From NCBI GenBank assembly GCA_945859605.1, contig OX243814.1:35667452-35731451 (forward strand): DNA of 64,000 bases, given 5' to 3'. The position numbers were made by a program, and so were the translations under genes. The DNA is from Lumbricus rubellus (taxonomy: Eukaryota > Annelida > Clitellata > Crassiclitellata > Lumbricidae). The notes under the pieces are model-generated. The model was not told the origin of the DNA and searched no databases. It saw nothing but the letters and a program-made list of their open reading frames with translations. Below are positions 1-11,084 of this stretch, in pieces (the first letter of the stretch is position 1; each line of letters opens with the position of its first letter).

Positions 1-470
1 TATGACTACGCCAAGAAAGTTTACTTTGTTAGTCTGGGGGATGGGTACACCGTCAATAAGTAATGGGGGTGCTTGAGTAGGGGGGATTTTTCTGTGGGAA
101 TTAAAGAGAATATAGGATGTTTTACTTAAATTTAAAGAGAGTCTATTTGCTTTAAACCAGTCACCCACGAGAGGTAGTTCGAGATTTACAATTTGAAATA
201 GGTTTTCATGGGATTTATGTGATATAAAAACGTTCGAATCATCAGCAAACAGCTCAAAATGCAATAAAGAGGAAACATGAGGCAGATCATTTATATAAAG
301 TAAAAACAATAGGGGCCCCAAGATGGAGCCCTGGGGAACTCCAAATTCGATAGGGCGGAGGTTCGATGATTTATTATTACATCGGACCAGCTGCTGTCTA
401 TTCTCTAGGTAACTTTTGAACCACAAAAGCGGCAACCCTCGAATGCCATAGTTATCCAACTTTTTAGGCA
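1..470 (-). pseudogene. 5'-truncated non-LTR retrotransposon (LINE), reverse transcriptase fragment
   Basis: Reading the minus strand from about 465 to 1 gives roughly 155 codons without a stop, with hallmarks of a LINE reverse transcriptase. The GVPQGSILGP block lies at about 342-313, and the catalytic FADD motif (the YADD equivalent) at 249-238, followed by a KANRLSLNLSKT-type block. This order and spacing match the palm domain of CR1/L2/Jockey-type non-LTR elements. The frame has no start; its upstream end coincides with the point where homology to segment 2 begins (471 = 46621), so 470 is probably the 5'-truncation point of the insertion. The element continues off the window. The clade call is inference. 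Confidence 0.85.
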
Positions 471-726
471 CAATTGTACATTGTCAAATAGCACAACAAC
501 TTAAGAGCACATAATTGCCTTTATATATTGGTCTGCGATTTGTTTTTCTTCATTGTCAATTTGTTTAAAATTTGACTACCTTAGGCAGTCCACAAAATTG
601 AGCTCGCGGGTAGCTCTGCCTTAATGCTTACACAATAGCTGTCAACATCCACCACACAGGGCTTTTGCGCTTGTTCACAGACTCGTCGCCTTTGGCTCAT
701 GTCTGGCTAGTCAGCAGCGTAGCCGA

Positions 727-1094
727 CTAGTTAGGCCTACCGAATAGACGCGAGTTACCGATGATATTGATGGCGTTTGTGGCACTTTCATCGGTCTCCA
801 CGCATCGTGCGTTGCAGAGTCTCTGGCGCAGATACTTTTTCACTGGATCCAATTTGGCGGCGTAGATAAACGGATTGAGACAAACGTTGAAGAAGGCCAG
901 GACGATCGTAATGTATCGACTGTTGGAACTGAGCTTGTTTAGAACTCGTAGATTATAGAGGAGAAAGTAAATGCGATTTGGACACCAACAGAGAACGAAG
1001 CAAACCGAGATGATGAGGAAAGTTTTGATGATGTTCATTTGAGTTCTCATGGCGTTCTGTTGAGCAGCGCTCCTCATCATGTTGTTGAAGTTCA
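727..1094 (-). CDS. Class A GPCR 'A1', exon 2 (TM6, TM7, C-terminal tail)
   Basis: Second coding exon of receptor A1, transcribed right to left. The acceptor CAG lies at 1097-1095, so the exon starts at 1094 in phase 1 and completes the split codon from exon 1 (G|TG, Val). It encodes a short intracellular loop end, TM6 with the F-x-x-x-C-W-x-P toggle motif, TM7 with N-P-F-I-Y, and helix 8 (KKYLRQRLC). The TAG stop is at 729-727. Joined to exon 1 the CDS is 996 bp, about 331 residues, a normal size for a short class A receptor. The tail differs from A2 through indels near the end. Confidence 0.88.
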
Positions 1095-1381
1095 CTGCGG
1101 ATTGAATCACAAATTATTCAATGTTCGTAGTACAACATTTTTCAATAAACGCTCTAAAGTGGCTCACGTTGGAGACAAAGGTTCGGAATAATTAATTAGG
1201 ACAATGCTTAGCCTAAACAAACATCCATCGATAATTATAGGTTACAATTCAAAACGGCAGGTGAGCTATTGAGAGATCTCTCAAGGAAGATTACTATAGC
1301 GCAAGATCACAAACCTGGGTAAGTCAAGGTTGATATAATTGCTATCATCGATGCAGATTTATTACACATGTAATATCCTTA

Positions 1382-1389
1382 TTGTCGAG

Positions 1390-1449
<60 letters not shown>

Positions 1450-1493
1450 TTTTTTTTTTTTTTGCCCCGAGGTAAACATGATCCCTCGGGGAC

Positions 1494-1582
<89 letters not shown>

Positions 1583-1600
1583 AATAATAATATTATTATC
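1382..1600. repeat. (ATT)n microsatellite split by a CCCGAGG hairpin
   Basis: Two long ATT arrays (about 1390-1448 and 1496-1580) flank a short GC-rich imperfect palindrome, CCCCGAGG...CCTCGGGG, at about 1463-1490. It lies in the A1 intron. The apparent open frames here are poly-Ile/Tyr/Asn/Leu translations of the repeat and are not genes. A further ATT array lies at 1870-1930. Confidence 0.9.
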
Positions 1601-2858
1601 ATCATCATTATATTCAACTAAAAACAGTACTACGGCCTCGTCGAGCCCAGGCATGCGATGGCGTTGAATCGCTGAACTGTTACAGATATTTTCTGGAACA
1701 GGAAGAAGGTTTCCTGAGGGTCTTCAGTAAGGCGTGACAATCGTCGACCGAGTTCTGTGATGAAAGCCAGGCCTTCTTCGTCCATAGGCCCCAGCGTTTC
1801 TATCGCAACCGGAGTGAAGTTGTATTTCGTCTGCAGTTCCGAGTATTTAAGTTTCTTCCTAGCAGCGGCTATTTATTATTATTATTATTATTATTACTAT
1901 TATTATTATTATTATTATTATTATAATTATTATTATATTGATATTATTTTTATAAACATTACCATTATTAACATTGCTGTCATTGTTATTCCCATATGAG
2001 TATCTCTCAGCCACGGGTGGAAACCTGGCCGGTGACTTGGTGGGGGGGGGGTGGGGGGCTAACGAGTGGCCGAAGGAAAGAAAATCTTCTATTTCCACCG
2101 TCAAAAAGTTGATGATCTTTTTTCTTTCTTTAGTCATCCTGCCGAAAAGTCAAGAAAATTTTCTATTTTCACCGCCAAAAAAGGTGACCCCTGCCCCCCA
2201 GGTCTCCGCCCATGCTCTCAGCAATTAAAACAGAATGGCGGTAGAAGCATCAAAGACTTCATCTAGAGCCATCGGTTCTCAGCTTCAATGGGGTCTACAA
2301 AGTTTCCCTAAAACTACCGCATAGTAGCCTATAATTGGTGAGAACAAAAAAGAAGCGTGCTGAGAAAATTGAGCTTGCTCTTATCACTTAATTTTCAAAT
2401 AATTGTTGTTATAATGCGCCAATGTAATATGATGAGTGAGCATGATAGGTAAATCACATTATGCGACAACTAAGTCGAACTAACTTAATGAGACTTAATT
2501 AGTTAAATAAATGTAAATTTAGCCCATTTTAGCAATGGAAGATTGAAAAAATCCAGCACTGACTTCCACATCAAAATAGTAGGCCTAATAATTGTGATCT
2601 GTCGGAGAACGAGAATGTCAACACGCTAATGCTCTGTCTCGTGACCTTCGTAAAGGCTAGGTTAAGTTATGGCACAGTTCAAGCAAGGTTTTGTTTGTCT
2701 GTGCGCCATGTGCGGTCTACATTATTAACCTTAAAATGCTTATGAAAACCATTGCCATGCTATAGAGAGCTCACCGAAAGTGTATTGGAGGCGCTTGAGT
2801 TAGTTGTGGAGGTGATAAACGATTATTGGATTATTATAAGAAAAATTGAGACACGTAC

Positions 2859-3486
2859 CTGGAGCGATGCGTTTGTGTGTGACCTGCAGTATTCGTGAAT
2901 AGCAGAAGACGAAAACTGCCAAGGGCAAAACGAAGTTGATTAAAAACTTATAGACAGCGTAGGCGTTCGCATTTATGGCAACCGGCCACTCAGCGTAAAG
3001 TACACATTGCCCCTCTAAGACAGTAGTGGCTGTTAAATCCACAAATGCGTTTAAAACCGTGTCAAAGTTTATCCACGTAAAACCAATGGCCACAAAGTAC
3101 ATCCACCGACGAAAATGTCTCGTGTGGAATACCGCATGAACAATTTTAACGTATCTGTCCAGAGTCAGGAGGACAAGATTGGCTGATGAAGATCCAAGGA
3201 AATACCAAACCATCCACTCGCCGGTTAGAGCTTTACAGATAACCTTTCCAGTAGAGACGCTGTAATCGATGTCCAGAATTTTAACGACGTAACTTATAAT
3301 AAGCTGTAGGCAGCATAGGAAGTCTAAAGTCATCTGATTGAAAACAATAACCAACTCAGACTTTCGTGCTTTAGACTGCGCAAGAATTACAAGCATCAGA
3401 AGGTTCGCAATTCCACCAACGATTCCGATTGTGATGACCAACTCTTCGAAAACCATTTTCACATCTATTTCGCAGTTTCTGCTCAA
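2859..3486 (-). CDS. Class A GPCR 'A1', exon 1 (TM1-TM5)
   Basis: First coding exon of an orphan rhodopsin-family receptor, presumably a plasma-membrane receptor signalling through G proteins; the ligand is unknown. It starts at the ATG at 3486 with a very short extracellular N-terminus (about 14 residues). TM1 carries the conserved Asn (GGIANLL), TM2 an L-x-x-x-D-type Asp (NQMTLDF), TM3 the disulphide Cys (VICKAL) and the LDRY motif, TM4 a conserved Trp, the second extracellular loop its Cys (GQC), and TM5 the Pro and Tyr (LPLAVFVFCYSRI). The exon ends CCAG|GTACGT at 2859/2858, a strong donor in phase 1. The intron to exon 2 is 1764 bp. All positional hallmarks are intact. Relation to the expanded chemosensory-type receptors of marine deuterostomes is inference. 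Confidence 0.9.
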
Positions 3487-3854
3487 AGCATAAAATAGCC
3501 TAATTTTTTCAAGGAATAAACACGAGATTGTCAGTAAGATTTTCTGGTGATGATTTCCGTCCGAAATAGGCTACGTGTGTCAATCATAGAACGAAATGAC
3601 CAAGCGTATATCTTTTGCAATGCGCGCGCGTCAGGTAGGTCAGCGACTCAGCATGTTATGTCGATCAATGTTGCGCTTCATAAATTGAACTACAGCTATA
3701 GGCCATTGGTAAGCCTATTTGCCGCTCATTCACTCACTCTACTGTCCGCATAGGTGGTGCATGCGCACTTTCTTTACGACTGCAAAATGCGTTTATAAGC
3801 TTATCTATGATACATTGGTGCTTCTTGATAAAAAAGATAATCCATAAAACACAG
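3487..3854 (-). promoter_or_regulatory. Upstream flank of A1 with candidate TATA element
   Basis: The 370 bp upstream of the A1 start are strongly conserved with the flank of A2 (49769-50150). On the minus strand, TTATAAACG occurs at about 3799-3791, some 310 bp from the ATG, and is retained at about 50081-50073 in the paralogue. It could be a TATA box with a 5' UTR. The conservation may only reflect recent duplication, so this is a weak call. Confidence 0.25.
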
Positions 3855-3856
3855 TA

Positions 3857-4801
3857 GGGGAGAATGTCCAGTTTTGGGACAGGTCCTGAATTGGGACAGT
3901 GTGATATCATAACCTTCTGCGTATTTATAAAATCGTGCGGCGCCACCAAACGAACGTTTTTGACGTTGCGAGTGATCACGCGTCTTATGCCCCGAAGAAG
4001 AACGTGTTTTACAAAAATATTGCAAATTTTCATTTTCAGGTAAAGAAAGTAAATTTTCACCCACGCATTCTCAACCAGTGCATTAAATGTTTAGTGCAGA
4101 TTTAGCCTGAAATTTCAGTTAACTATTTAGGTAAGTATACTGAAAAGCATTCGGTGCAATGTTGACGTCATTTACAGCGTACATTTTTTAATAGTTGAAA
4201 AGTAAAGAAATAGCCATAGATGGCCTGCATTGGGACATGTGCTGATGGCCTGCATTGGGACAATCTCAATGCATGAAATTCATCATAGGAAATTAAACTT
4301 AAACGGTTTTACTGTATATTGAGTTAAACAGACTGCTATCAGGATGGGTAAAGATATGATACATTGCACTTACTTGAAATTGACCAGTAAGTCCAATTTT
4401 TATTATGATTGACAGGGTCAACGGAAGCTTGCTCGTATTGATTAAATTTTTGATAATATTATTTTTTAATCTACTCTAGTCACTCGTTTAGATATTGTCA
4501 ACTGGAATATGATATATTGTACTCTATTAGATATGATTAGAACCAGATTTATTGTGTGTCCCAATGCACCACATGTGTTGTCCCAATGCAGGACGCTATG
4601 GCTGAATTGGGACACATTTTTTCACAACGGGAAAATTCAAATTTTGGGAGGTTTATTTTTGTGATAAAAAAGCAATAAAATCATTTTAGGTTCATGAAAC
4701 ATTGCTGTTTCGGACTATATCAACAATATACATGTTCTACAAAAAACACAGATTGTATGCCATAAAATGTAAAATTTGTCCCAATGCTGGACATTCTCCC
4801 C
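3857..4801. mobile_element. TA-flanked DNA transposon/MITE with subterminal TTGGGACA repeats
   Basis: The ends are inverted repeats: GGGGAGAATGTCCAG on the left and its near-exact reverse complement on the right, flanked by TA at 3855-3856 and 4802-4803. The motif TTGGGACA or its complement recurs at least eight times, concentrated in the subterminal regions. Segment 2 has the uninterrupted site at about 50142-50155, where the sequence reads straight from ACACAG TAGG into the AGTAAACGTGCG flank. No transposase frame is visible, so the element is non-autonomous. TA duplication suggests Tc1/mariner-type mobilisation (inference). Confidence 0.9.
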
Positions 4802-5339
4802 TAGGCTAATAGTAAACGTGCGTGTAGTGTCGTATGTGCACACTGCATTTTGCCAATTATTCGTAAGTAGGCCCTATAGAGCCTGTAATATCTGACTGTG
4901 TGTCGTCATTTCAAGCGAACAAATAGCCTAGAGTCTCTGAGTAGGCCTACGGTACGTGTTTAGGTGCGAAATATAATGAAGAAGAGACAATTTATTTCAG
5001 TTAGGCGTAGGTCTACATTTGATAAGATTACAGCGTCATTCCTCTTAAACATTCTGTTTTGTTAATATTTAGGCTACAGAAAATAAGTGGTAGCTTACAT
5101 AGGCCTATCTAAGTCGTTCGCGATATAGTTTTTAACTGCTGTAGGCTAAATAAATTCTTTCTGATAGTTAAACAGCGTTTTGAAAAATATTGGCATCTTC
5201 ATATTATCTATCGTGATCGGTAGGCTTATTATCGGACTAGGTTCTGAGGCACGATGGTAGATTTGACAATTTGTATCATTTTCATGTAGCCTAGTTAATC
5301 AAATCTGTAACAGTTGTGTTGCAACAGTGGCCTTGTGCG

Positions 5340-5499
5340 TGTTTTAAATTTTTATTATTATTATTATTTTTTTATATTATTATTATTTTTTTGCGCCCCA
5401 AGGTATTTAGGATCCCTCGGGGACTTCATTACTAACTATTGTTTAAAAACTAGTCCGGAATTGCCAGGCCTCGTCTTCAGGGTTTGAACAGAAAGTGCC

Positions 5500-5565
<66 letters not shown>

Positions 5566-5821
5566 AAATAAATTTGTCCGAGGTAGCCTAGTAAAGATCC
5601 CTCCGGCTATAAATGATTAAAATTATATTACAGGTTGTTGTTATTATTATTATTTTTTATTTTTTTTACCCGAGGTATCTCAGATGACATGGTATCTTAG
5701 ATGACAGAAAGCAATGGAGAAGGCTGGCCATGACGATCGCTAGAGTTCAACGAACTGACAGCACAAGGTTTTTATCTCAGATCTCTCGGGATTTAAACAA
5801 ATTATCCGGAGACTTTAAAAA

Positions 5822-5899
<78 letters not shown>

Positions 5900-6010
5900 A
5901 AATACTATAATATTATATTTTCATGGCCCCTTTTTCATCGTGCTTAGTGTCTCACGATTGTATCATTAGACGTTTGTGTGTAATAAACAAAACTCATTCA
6001 TTCATTCTTG
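5340..6010 (+). repeat. ATT arrays, hairpin motifs and a LINE-like 3' end
   Basis: The region holds ATT arrays (5345-5387, 5500-5565, 5821-5897), three copies of a CCCGAGG / CCTCGGG hairpin motif (about 5395-5427, 5578-5607, 5669-5790) and an A/T-rich end containing AATAAA followed by a CATT-type tail (about 5975-6005). The tail and preceding about 100 bp recur at 50941-51045 in segment 2. This looks like remnants of non-LTR 3' ends with microsatellite tails. The open frame at 5730-5969 is mostly poly-Ile from the array. Confidence 0.6.
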
Positions 6011-6622
6011 CAATAATATTGATAAAGAAGAATACCGAAGCCATCTGGTGAGAAGAAAGACCGTAGCCCTCTTGCGAATGGTTCGATGTCGACTGAAGAC
6101 AAAAGCAAAGGTCATCACAGACGATTAAAAACTACATGTAAGAGATAGAAATAGGTATTGCATGTATAACTCATCATCTGTCTTGCCCCAAGGACTTCGT
6201 TTCGAGTACACTCGAGTTCCATCCTAAAGATCTTGGCCTTGTTACTAAGACCTTGGTCTTGGATATTGAGACCAAAGATCTTTATCTTCACGTTAAAATT
6301 CTTGTTCTTTGTCTTGAGCTTCAGATCGTGGCGACAAATCGGAGTGTAAGCTTAGGCCTACTTTATTTCGTGACACCTACTCTATTTCGTGACATCTACT
6401 CTATTTCGTGACACCTGGTTTTAGATAATTGCTTGCTATTATTATCATCATTATTATTATTACTACTACAGACTACTGTTATTATCACTATTAAACCTAC
6501 TATTATCTTGTTTTGTTGTTGTAAGAAAACTGTTAGACACACCACCACCAGGTACAATAGCAATTTATCAAATCATACGCCTAGATTGTGTTTGCCCATT
6601 TTCATTGGATTTATCCTAAGAC

Positions 6623-6868
6623 CATAGGCGTACGGGAGATTTCAGCAATGGGGGTGGGGGCAAAGATTCGACTTATGCCCGAAAAATAAATCTCGTGGTG
6701 GGATTTTCCCAGACAAAAGTTGATGACCTTTTTTAGTCATCGGTTTGAAATCTCTCGAAAAATACTATTTTACATGTTTTCACGGGTCTGCTTACCCGAA
6801 AAACCAGACTTGCCTGAAAATTTGGGGGCATTTGTCTCCCCCCTCGACCCCCGCCTCGTACGCCTATG
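6623..6868. mobile_element. hAT-like MITE, CATAGGCG family (copy in segment 1)
   Basis: A 246-bp element with inverted ends CATAGGCGTACG / CGTACGCCTATG and a perfect 8-bp target duplication CCTAAGAC at 6615-6622 and 6869-6876. The 8-bp duplication is typical of hAT transposons. The orthologous copy is at 51675-51907 with the same duplication, so it inserted before the segmental duplication. No coding capacity. Confidence 0.9.
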
Positions 6869-8122
6869 CCTAAGACGAGTGTAGAAATAACATAAATTAG
6901 GACCTACATAAAGAATGACTTAAGATGACCTATATTATGTCTGTATTCTAGACTAATGAGATTAATTTGTCATCATTAATGAGCATAGGGTGGCTTTCTA
7001 TACAAAGCGCACGAGATTATTATATGGTCTTTGCCATCTTTGGTTAGCAATTATTACATTTGGGAGTGAGACTTGATTGTGATGAACGACATATTCGCAC
7101 AAAAGGATTCATAGGAGTATAGGCTACTGACATCTATTTCTATTGTAATTGCACTCTTAGAGATTATTATAATTTATAGTCTTTGTCATCTTTGGCTAGC
7201 AATAGCCTACGTTTGGGGTGGAGGACTTGATTATGATGAACGACATATTCGCACAAAAGGATTCATAGGAGTATACTGACATCTATTCCTATTGTATTTG
7301 CACTATAAAAAATGCAATATTGTCTTCGGTGGTAGGAACCCATCGCGCCGTGTCCTGCTTAACTGACTGCCCCAATAATAAAATCAACAAGCATCACGCA
7401 GACTTGTGTGTATGAACCATTACCCACCCAAGAGCTTTCGAAGACATTGCATTGAATTTGTTTTACCTGACTACACATACAGGGTTGGCCCAAAAACGTT
7501 TGTTTTGGTCCACCCTTTTTAGCCTATGTCGATCATTCAGATGCTTACAGGCACACAGTAATATCCTACACATGGTGCAAAAATATGAATATTGATTGAA
7601 AAAGCCTGGTAAACTCTATTTTACTTTACGTCAATAGGCCAATCCCAAAAATATCTGAAATCACGTTGGCATCTAAGACCCATGCTATCAAAATTCTTGT
7701 AGGCCTAGGCTTAAGCTACCAAATTAATCGTTCAGTTGCATTTTCATAATTTATCGCAAAAGCACTTCAGTAGATCGATTTTTTACATGGCCCAATTTTC
7801 AATAATTCGTAAACGTAATGTATTGATAGACACTTATTTACATTGCTGTTTTTCCAGATCAATCCTACAAAAGTGCAAAACATGTAAACATAGGCTACCT
7901 TTAACCTGTTCAAATAAAAAAAACTGCGCGCTAAAAGGCAAAATTCCGAATTTACATGTACCGTACATTGAACTACTTTACAACACTACCTACAATGTAC
8001 ATGTAACCTACTGTAACAGCCTACCTACGACCAACTAGACCGCTTCATTATGCACAACAATAACGGATAGAGGAAATAGAAGTGCCTTCTTCAACATAGT
8101 CCATGCTAATTTGAAAAACAAA

Positions 8123-8496
8123 TCATGCTCGACTTGTTCTTTTCGCTATCGCTGACTCTTCTGTCACGTTAATGACGCTTGTAACAGTCTCCTCGCTATT
8201 CAGACGTTGGTGCTTGCAAAGCTTATGCTGCAGATACTTTTTCACTGGATCCAAGTTAGCCGCGTAGATGAACGGATTGAGACAGACGTAAAGAAACGCT
8301 AGAAACACAGTAATGCTACGGACATTCGTGTAAAGAACGTCTAAGAATCGCAGGTTATAGAGAAAGAAGTAGAGATGATTGGGAGACCAGAGAAGAACGA
8401 AGAACACGGAGACGATGAGGAACGTTTTGATGACGTTCATTTGGATTTTCATGGCGTTCTTCTGAGCGGCGCTCTTCATCATGTTGTTGAAGTTCA
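8123..8496 (-). CDS. Class A GPCR 'B1', exon 2 (TM6, TM7, C-terminal tail)
   Basis: Last coding exon of receptor B1. The acceptor TTCAG lies just upstream (8501-8497) and the exon begins in phase 1 at 8496. TM6 carries F-x-x-x-L-W-S-P, TM7 carries N-P-F-I-Y, and helix 8 reads KKYLQHKLC. The tail contains N-V-T and ends at the stop at 8123. Its partner exon is over 8 kb away because a full LTR retrotransposon sits in the intron. The spliced CDS would be 975 bp, about 324 residues. About 18 base differences in 374 bp separate it from the B2 exon. Confidence 0.88.
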
Positions 8497-8565
8497 CTGA
8501 ACAAGAAAACAGAAAATCGTTCGATAGAATACAACTGAAATTTGATTAATTATCACCCTCTTCAA

Positions 8566-8752
8566 AGCTCAGAAGTGCCGTGCCGTCTTCTCAACGGCGC
8601 AACTGCAATTATAGGTTATTTCAGAGCAATATTATTGTGGGTGAAGGACTTGCTGAAGGTCTCCACACACCTCGGCCGGGGATCAAACCCGTATACTCTC
8701 CGCTTTGCAGGCCGACTGCTCTAACTAATCGGCCAACGTGCCTCACACACAC
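8566..8752 (-). mobile_element. tRNA-derived SINE in the B1 intron
   Basis: On the minus strand this stretch starts with a tRNA-like head: an A-box-like block (about 8735-8719, TGGCCGATTAGTTAGAG) and a B-box-like GGTTTGATCC (8689-8680), followed by a tRNA-unrelated body. The same insertion is in the B2 intron (about 54490-54676), so it predates the duplication. The small open frames across it are not genes. Confidence 0.7.
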
Positions 8753-9495
8753 AAGTCTTTTATACGGAGACCAGATTCATGTAGATCCGCGTCGTTCAGA
8801 AGGATTCAACCTATCATTTAATAGTAGGCCCTAAATTTTTAATAGACTTTTATTTCAGTATGGACAATAATATAATGTATTTGAAGTAACATAAGATGCA
8901 TGAAAGAAAGATTTACTGCACAAAACCGCTGACGAAACTTCAAAATGGTTTCCAATCAGTGGCGCAGTGGATGTCAATCTGACCACTGGTCATTTATTAT
9001 TCAGTTCATTAAAATATTATATTGTTTCGGGTTAGGTCTATGCTAGAACCACTATAATATAGCCTATTAACCTGGAACACTTTATATCCCAATTTTCCAA
9101 GCTATCCATTTCTGCAAAATTCCACGTTTGAAGGATCGGTAAAAATTGTTTTACTGGTTCCTACAGCTAACATCGCGAACAGTCCTAAAAAGTAGGCTAC
9201 GCGAGAAATGAAATAAAAGTCGTCTTTTATGGGCAGTTCAAGGCCATGTGGTCGCGAGCGCAGAGTATGTGGCCTTTGAGCAGTATTATGTGGAAACAGG
9301 AACAATAAATGGAAACAGGAACATTAGTTGGAAACTGGACCCAAAGTAGGTTACATGATTTGTGAGTCGAGCTTATTAGGCACAATTAAAAACTGAATTG
9401 GACATGTTTAAACATTTCATCAGTTTTATTATAGCCTAAACAGTAAACATACTAGAAGGCTGCTTGACCTCGTCAAAAACATTTACATGTATATC

Positions 9496-11084
9496 TGTTG
9501 CGCGCGTCCCCCCAGCCAAAAGAGCACCCCTATTCAGCCTCAAGTCAAGGTTTCTTTCCTCATACTTCACGCAGGGTCTCTCTGGCCGAGGAGCAAGGCG
9601 GGGAGGGGCTTCAGCATTAAGTTCCAGGTACTCCGTTCTCTTCCCTCGAAAACCCGGCACCCCCGAGGCAACCTCCAGTATGGATTCTGAACCCTCTTCT
9701 TCCTCATTACCAGGTACCAAGGATGACTTAAGGCGACATATGTCCACGGCTCTCTGTGGGAGAGCAACAGCCCCTATTTCAGACTGTTCTGGGTTCAGAT
9801 CCCCTCCACTTATTCGACGGGTTCCCATCCATCCGGGTTGCTCAGCGGTATCAGGGTCTAGGGCATTATTTTCTCCAGCATATTGCCTCAGATGTTTTTC
9901 TAGCTGTTCGTGTTTCTCAATTAAGGCCTGCATTTGGGCTTCCTGGCGCTCCATAAATTCTTCAACAGTGCACGATACTATTTGGGAGGGGGTTGTCTCT
10001 TCTTCCTCCCCTTCACTAACTTCCTCTTCTGAATTATTACTTGACATAATGTTCAATGAGTAAGGACTTCTTAATAACTCTGATGAATCAAGAATTAAGC
10101 CTAAGTATTCACCACATCTCTTCAAGTTAAAGGTTTTTAATCAACACAATTGCAAACACTTGACTATCGGTAATCAGTCAATGATATTTAAGCGAAAGAG
10201 AAATTAATCAGCATGATTATATTGCATTGATTTATGTAAATTCGAGAACATCTATCACTGTTTCACAGACACGGTTTTCTTTCCGTGTGAAGCACTCGCT
10301 AACATCTAATTAATTAACACTAATGAGTTAAGCCTAATCAGTTCTTCAATTAAGCACCACACGCAATGCGACCAATTATAATTGTCTATTCTAGCGATAT
10401 TCACTGCGAAATATTATTTATAATAATATCTCATTTAAGCTTCTCGGTTCCACAGCAATATGAAATTTAAGGGGATACTTCTCTGCACTCCAGATAATAA
10501 TTTCAGTAAACGTTGACCACGGAGATACCCGTCACCAAATTGACCACCAGAAGAAATGAAACGGCGGAAGAATTTCAACTTCCAAAGTATGACAAATATT
10601 CTTCAAAACTGTTTTCAGACACCCTGGTCTCGTCAATATGAAGGCCCAATTTCTTGGCTGCACGGCAGAAATTCAATTACTAGTTTCTTCGAGTAAATTT
10701 GGATCGCAATCTTATTCGATTTCTACCACAATTTCAACGATTCGAGCACAGAGATGTTGCTTCGTCAACCGCCACCGTCTGTCTGAAGGTTTCAGTCCTT
10801 CCAGCCAATCACAGGCCACATCCGGGACTCGTCGGAGTCACGGGATCAAGGGGGATCCAATGAAACCTGTTGCGTTACCGCCGAACTAAAAATAGAGTGG
10901 CATAATGAGCTGTTCTCCCAGAACAAATAATAATACACCGGAGGTCGCTCTAAAACGCGGCTACACCACCGGAGACCGACCGAAGGTTTGATGTTAAGGC
11001 CGAAATTCGATTAGGCCGCAAATTTATAAAGGCCGTAAAATTATTAAGGAATTATTAACGATCCAACTTTTCACGATCGTTACA
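9496..11084 (-). repeat. 3' LTR (relative to minus-strand transcription)
   Basis: 1589 bp, same length as the other LTR; I found no mismatch reading the two side by side, implying very recent insertion. It carries the first about 206 codons of the element's long frame, which here run out of the LTR into host intron and stop at 9436; that frame is a by-product. Both LTRs also contain the same short plus-strand frames, which I regard as spurious. Confidence 0.95.

Noticed and set aside
1339..1660. Open frames of poly-Tyr, poly-Ile, poly-Asn and poly-Leu
   Set aside because: They are translations of ATT/AAT arrays on both strands and have no independent coding signal. The same holds at 5730-5969 and 50497-51012.
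3734..4064. Two overlapping minus-strand frames near the A1 upstream flank
   Set aside because: They cross the boundary of the TA-flanked transposon at 3857, so they cannot be conserved genes, and segment 2 lacks the transposon part.
9436..10125. A 229-residue protein ending in host intron sequence
   Set aside because: This is the LTR-coded N-terminus of the gag-like frame in the 3' LTR, running into flanking intron; it is not a separate gene.
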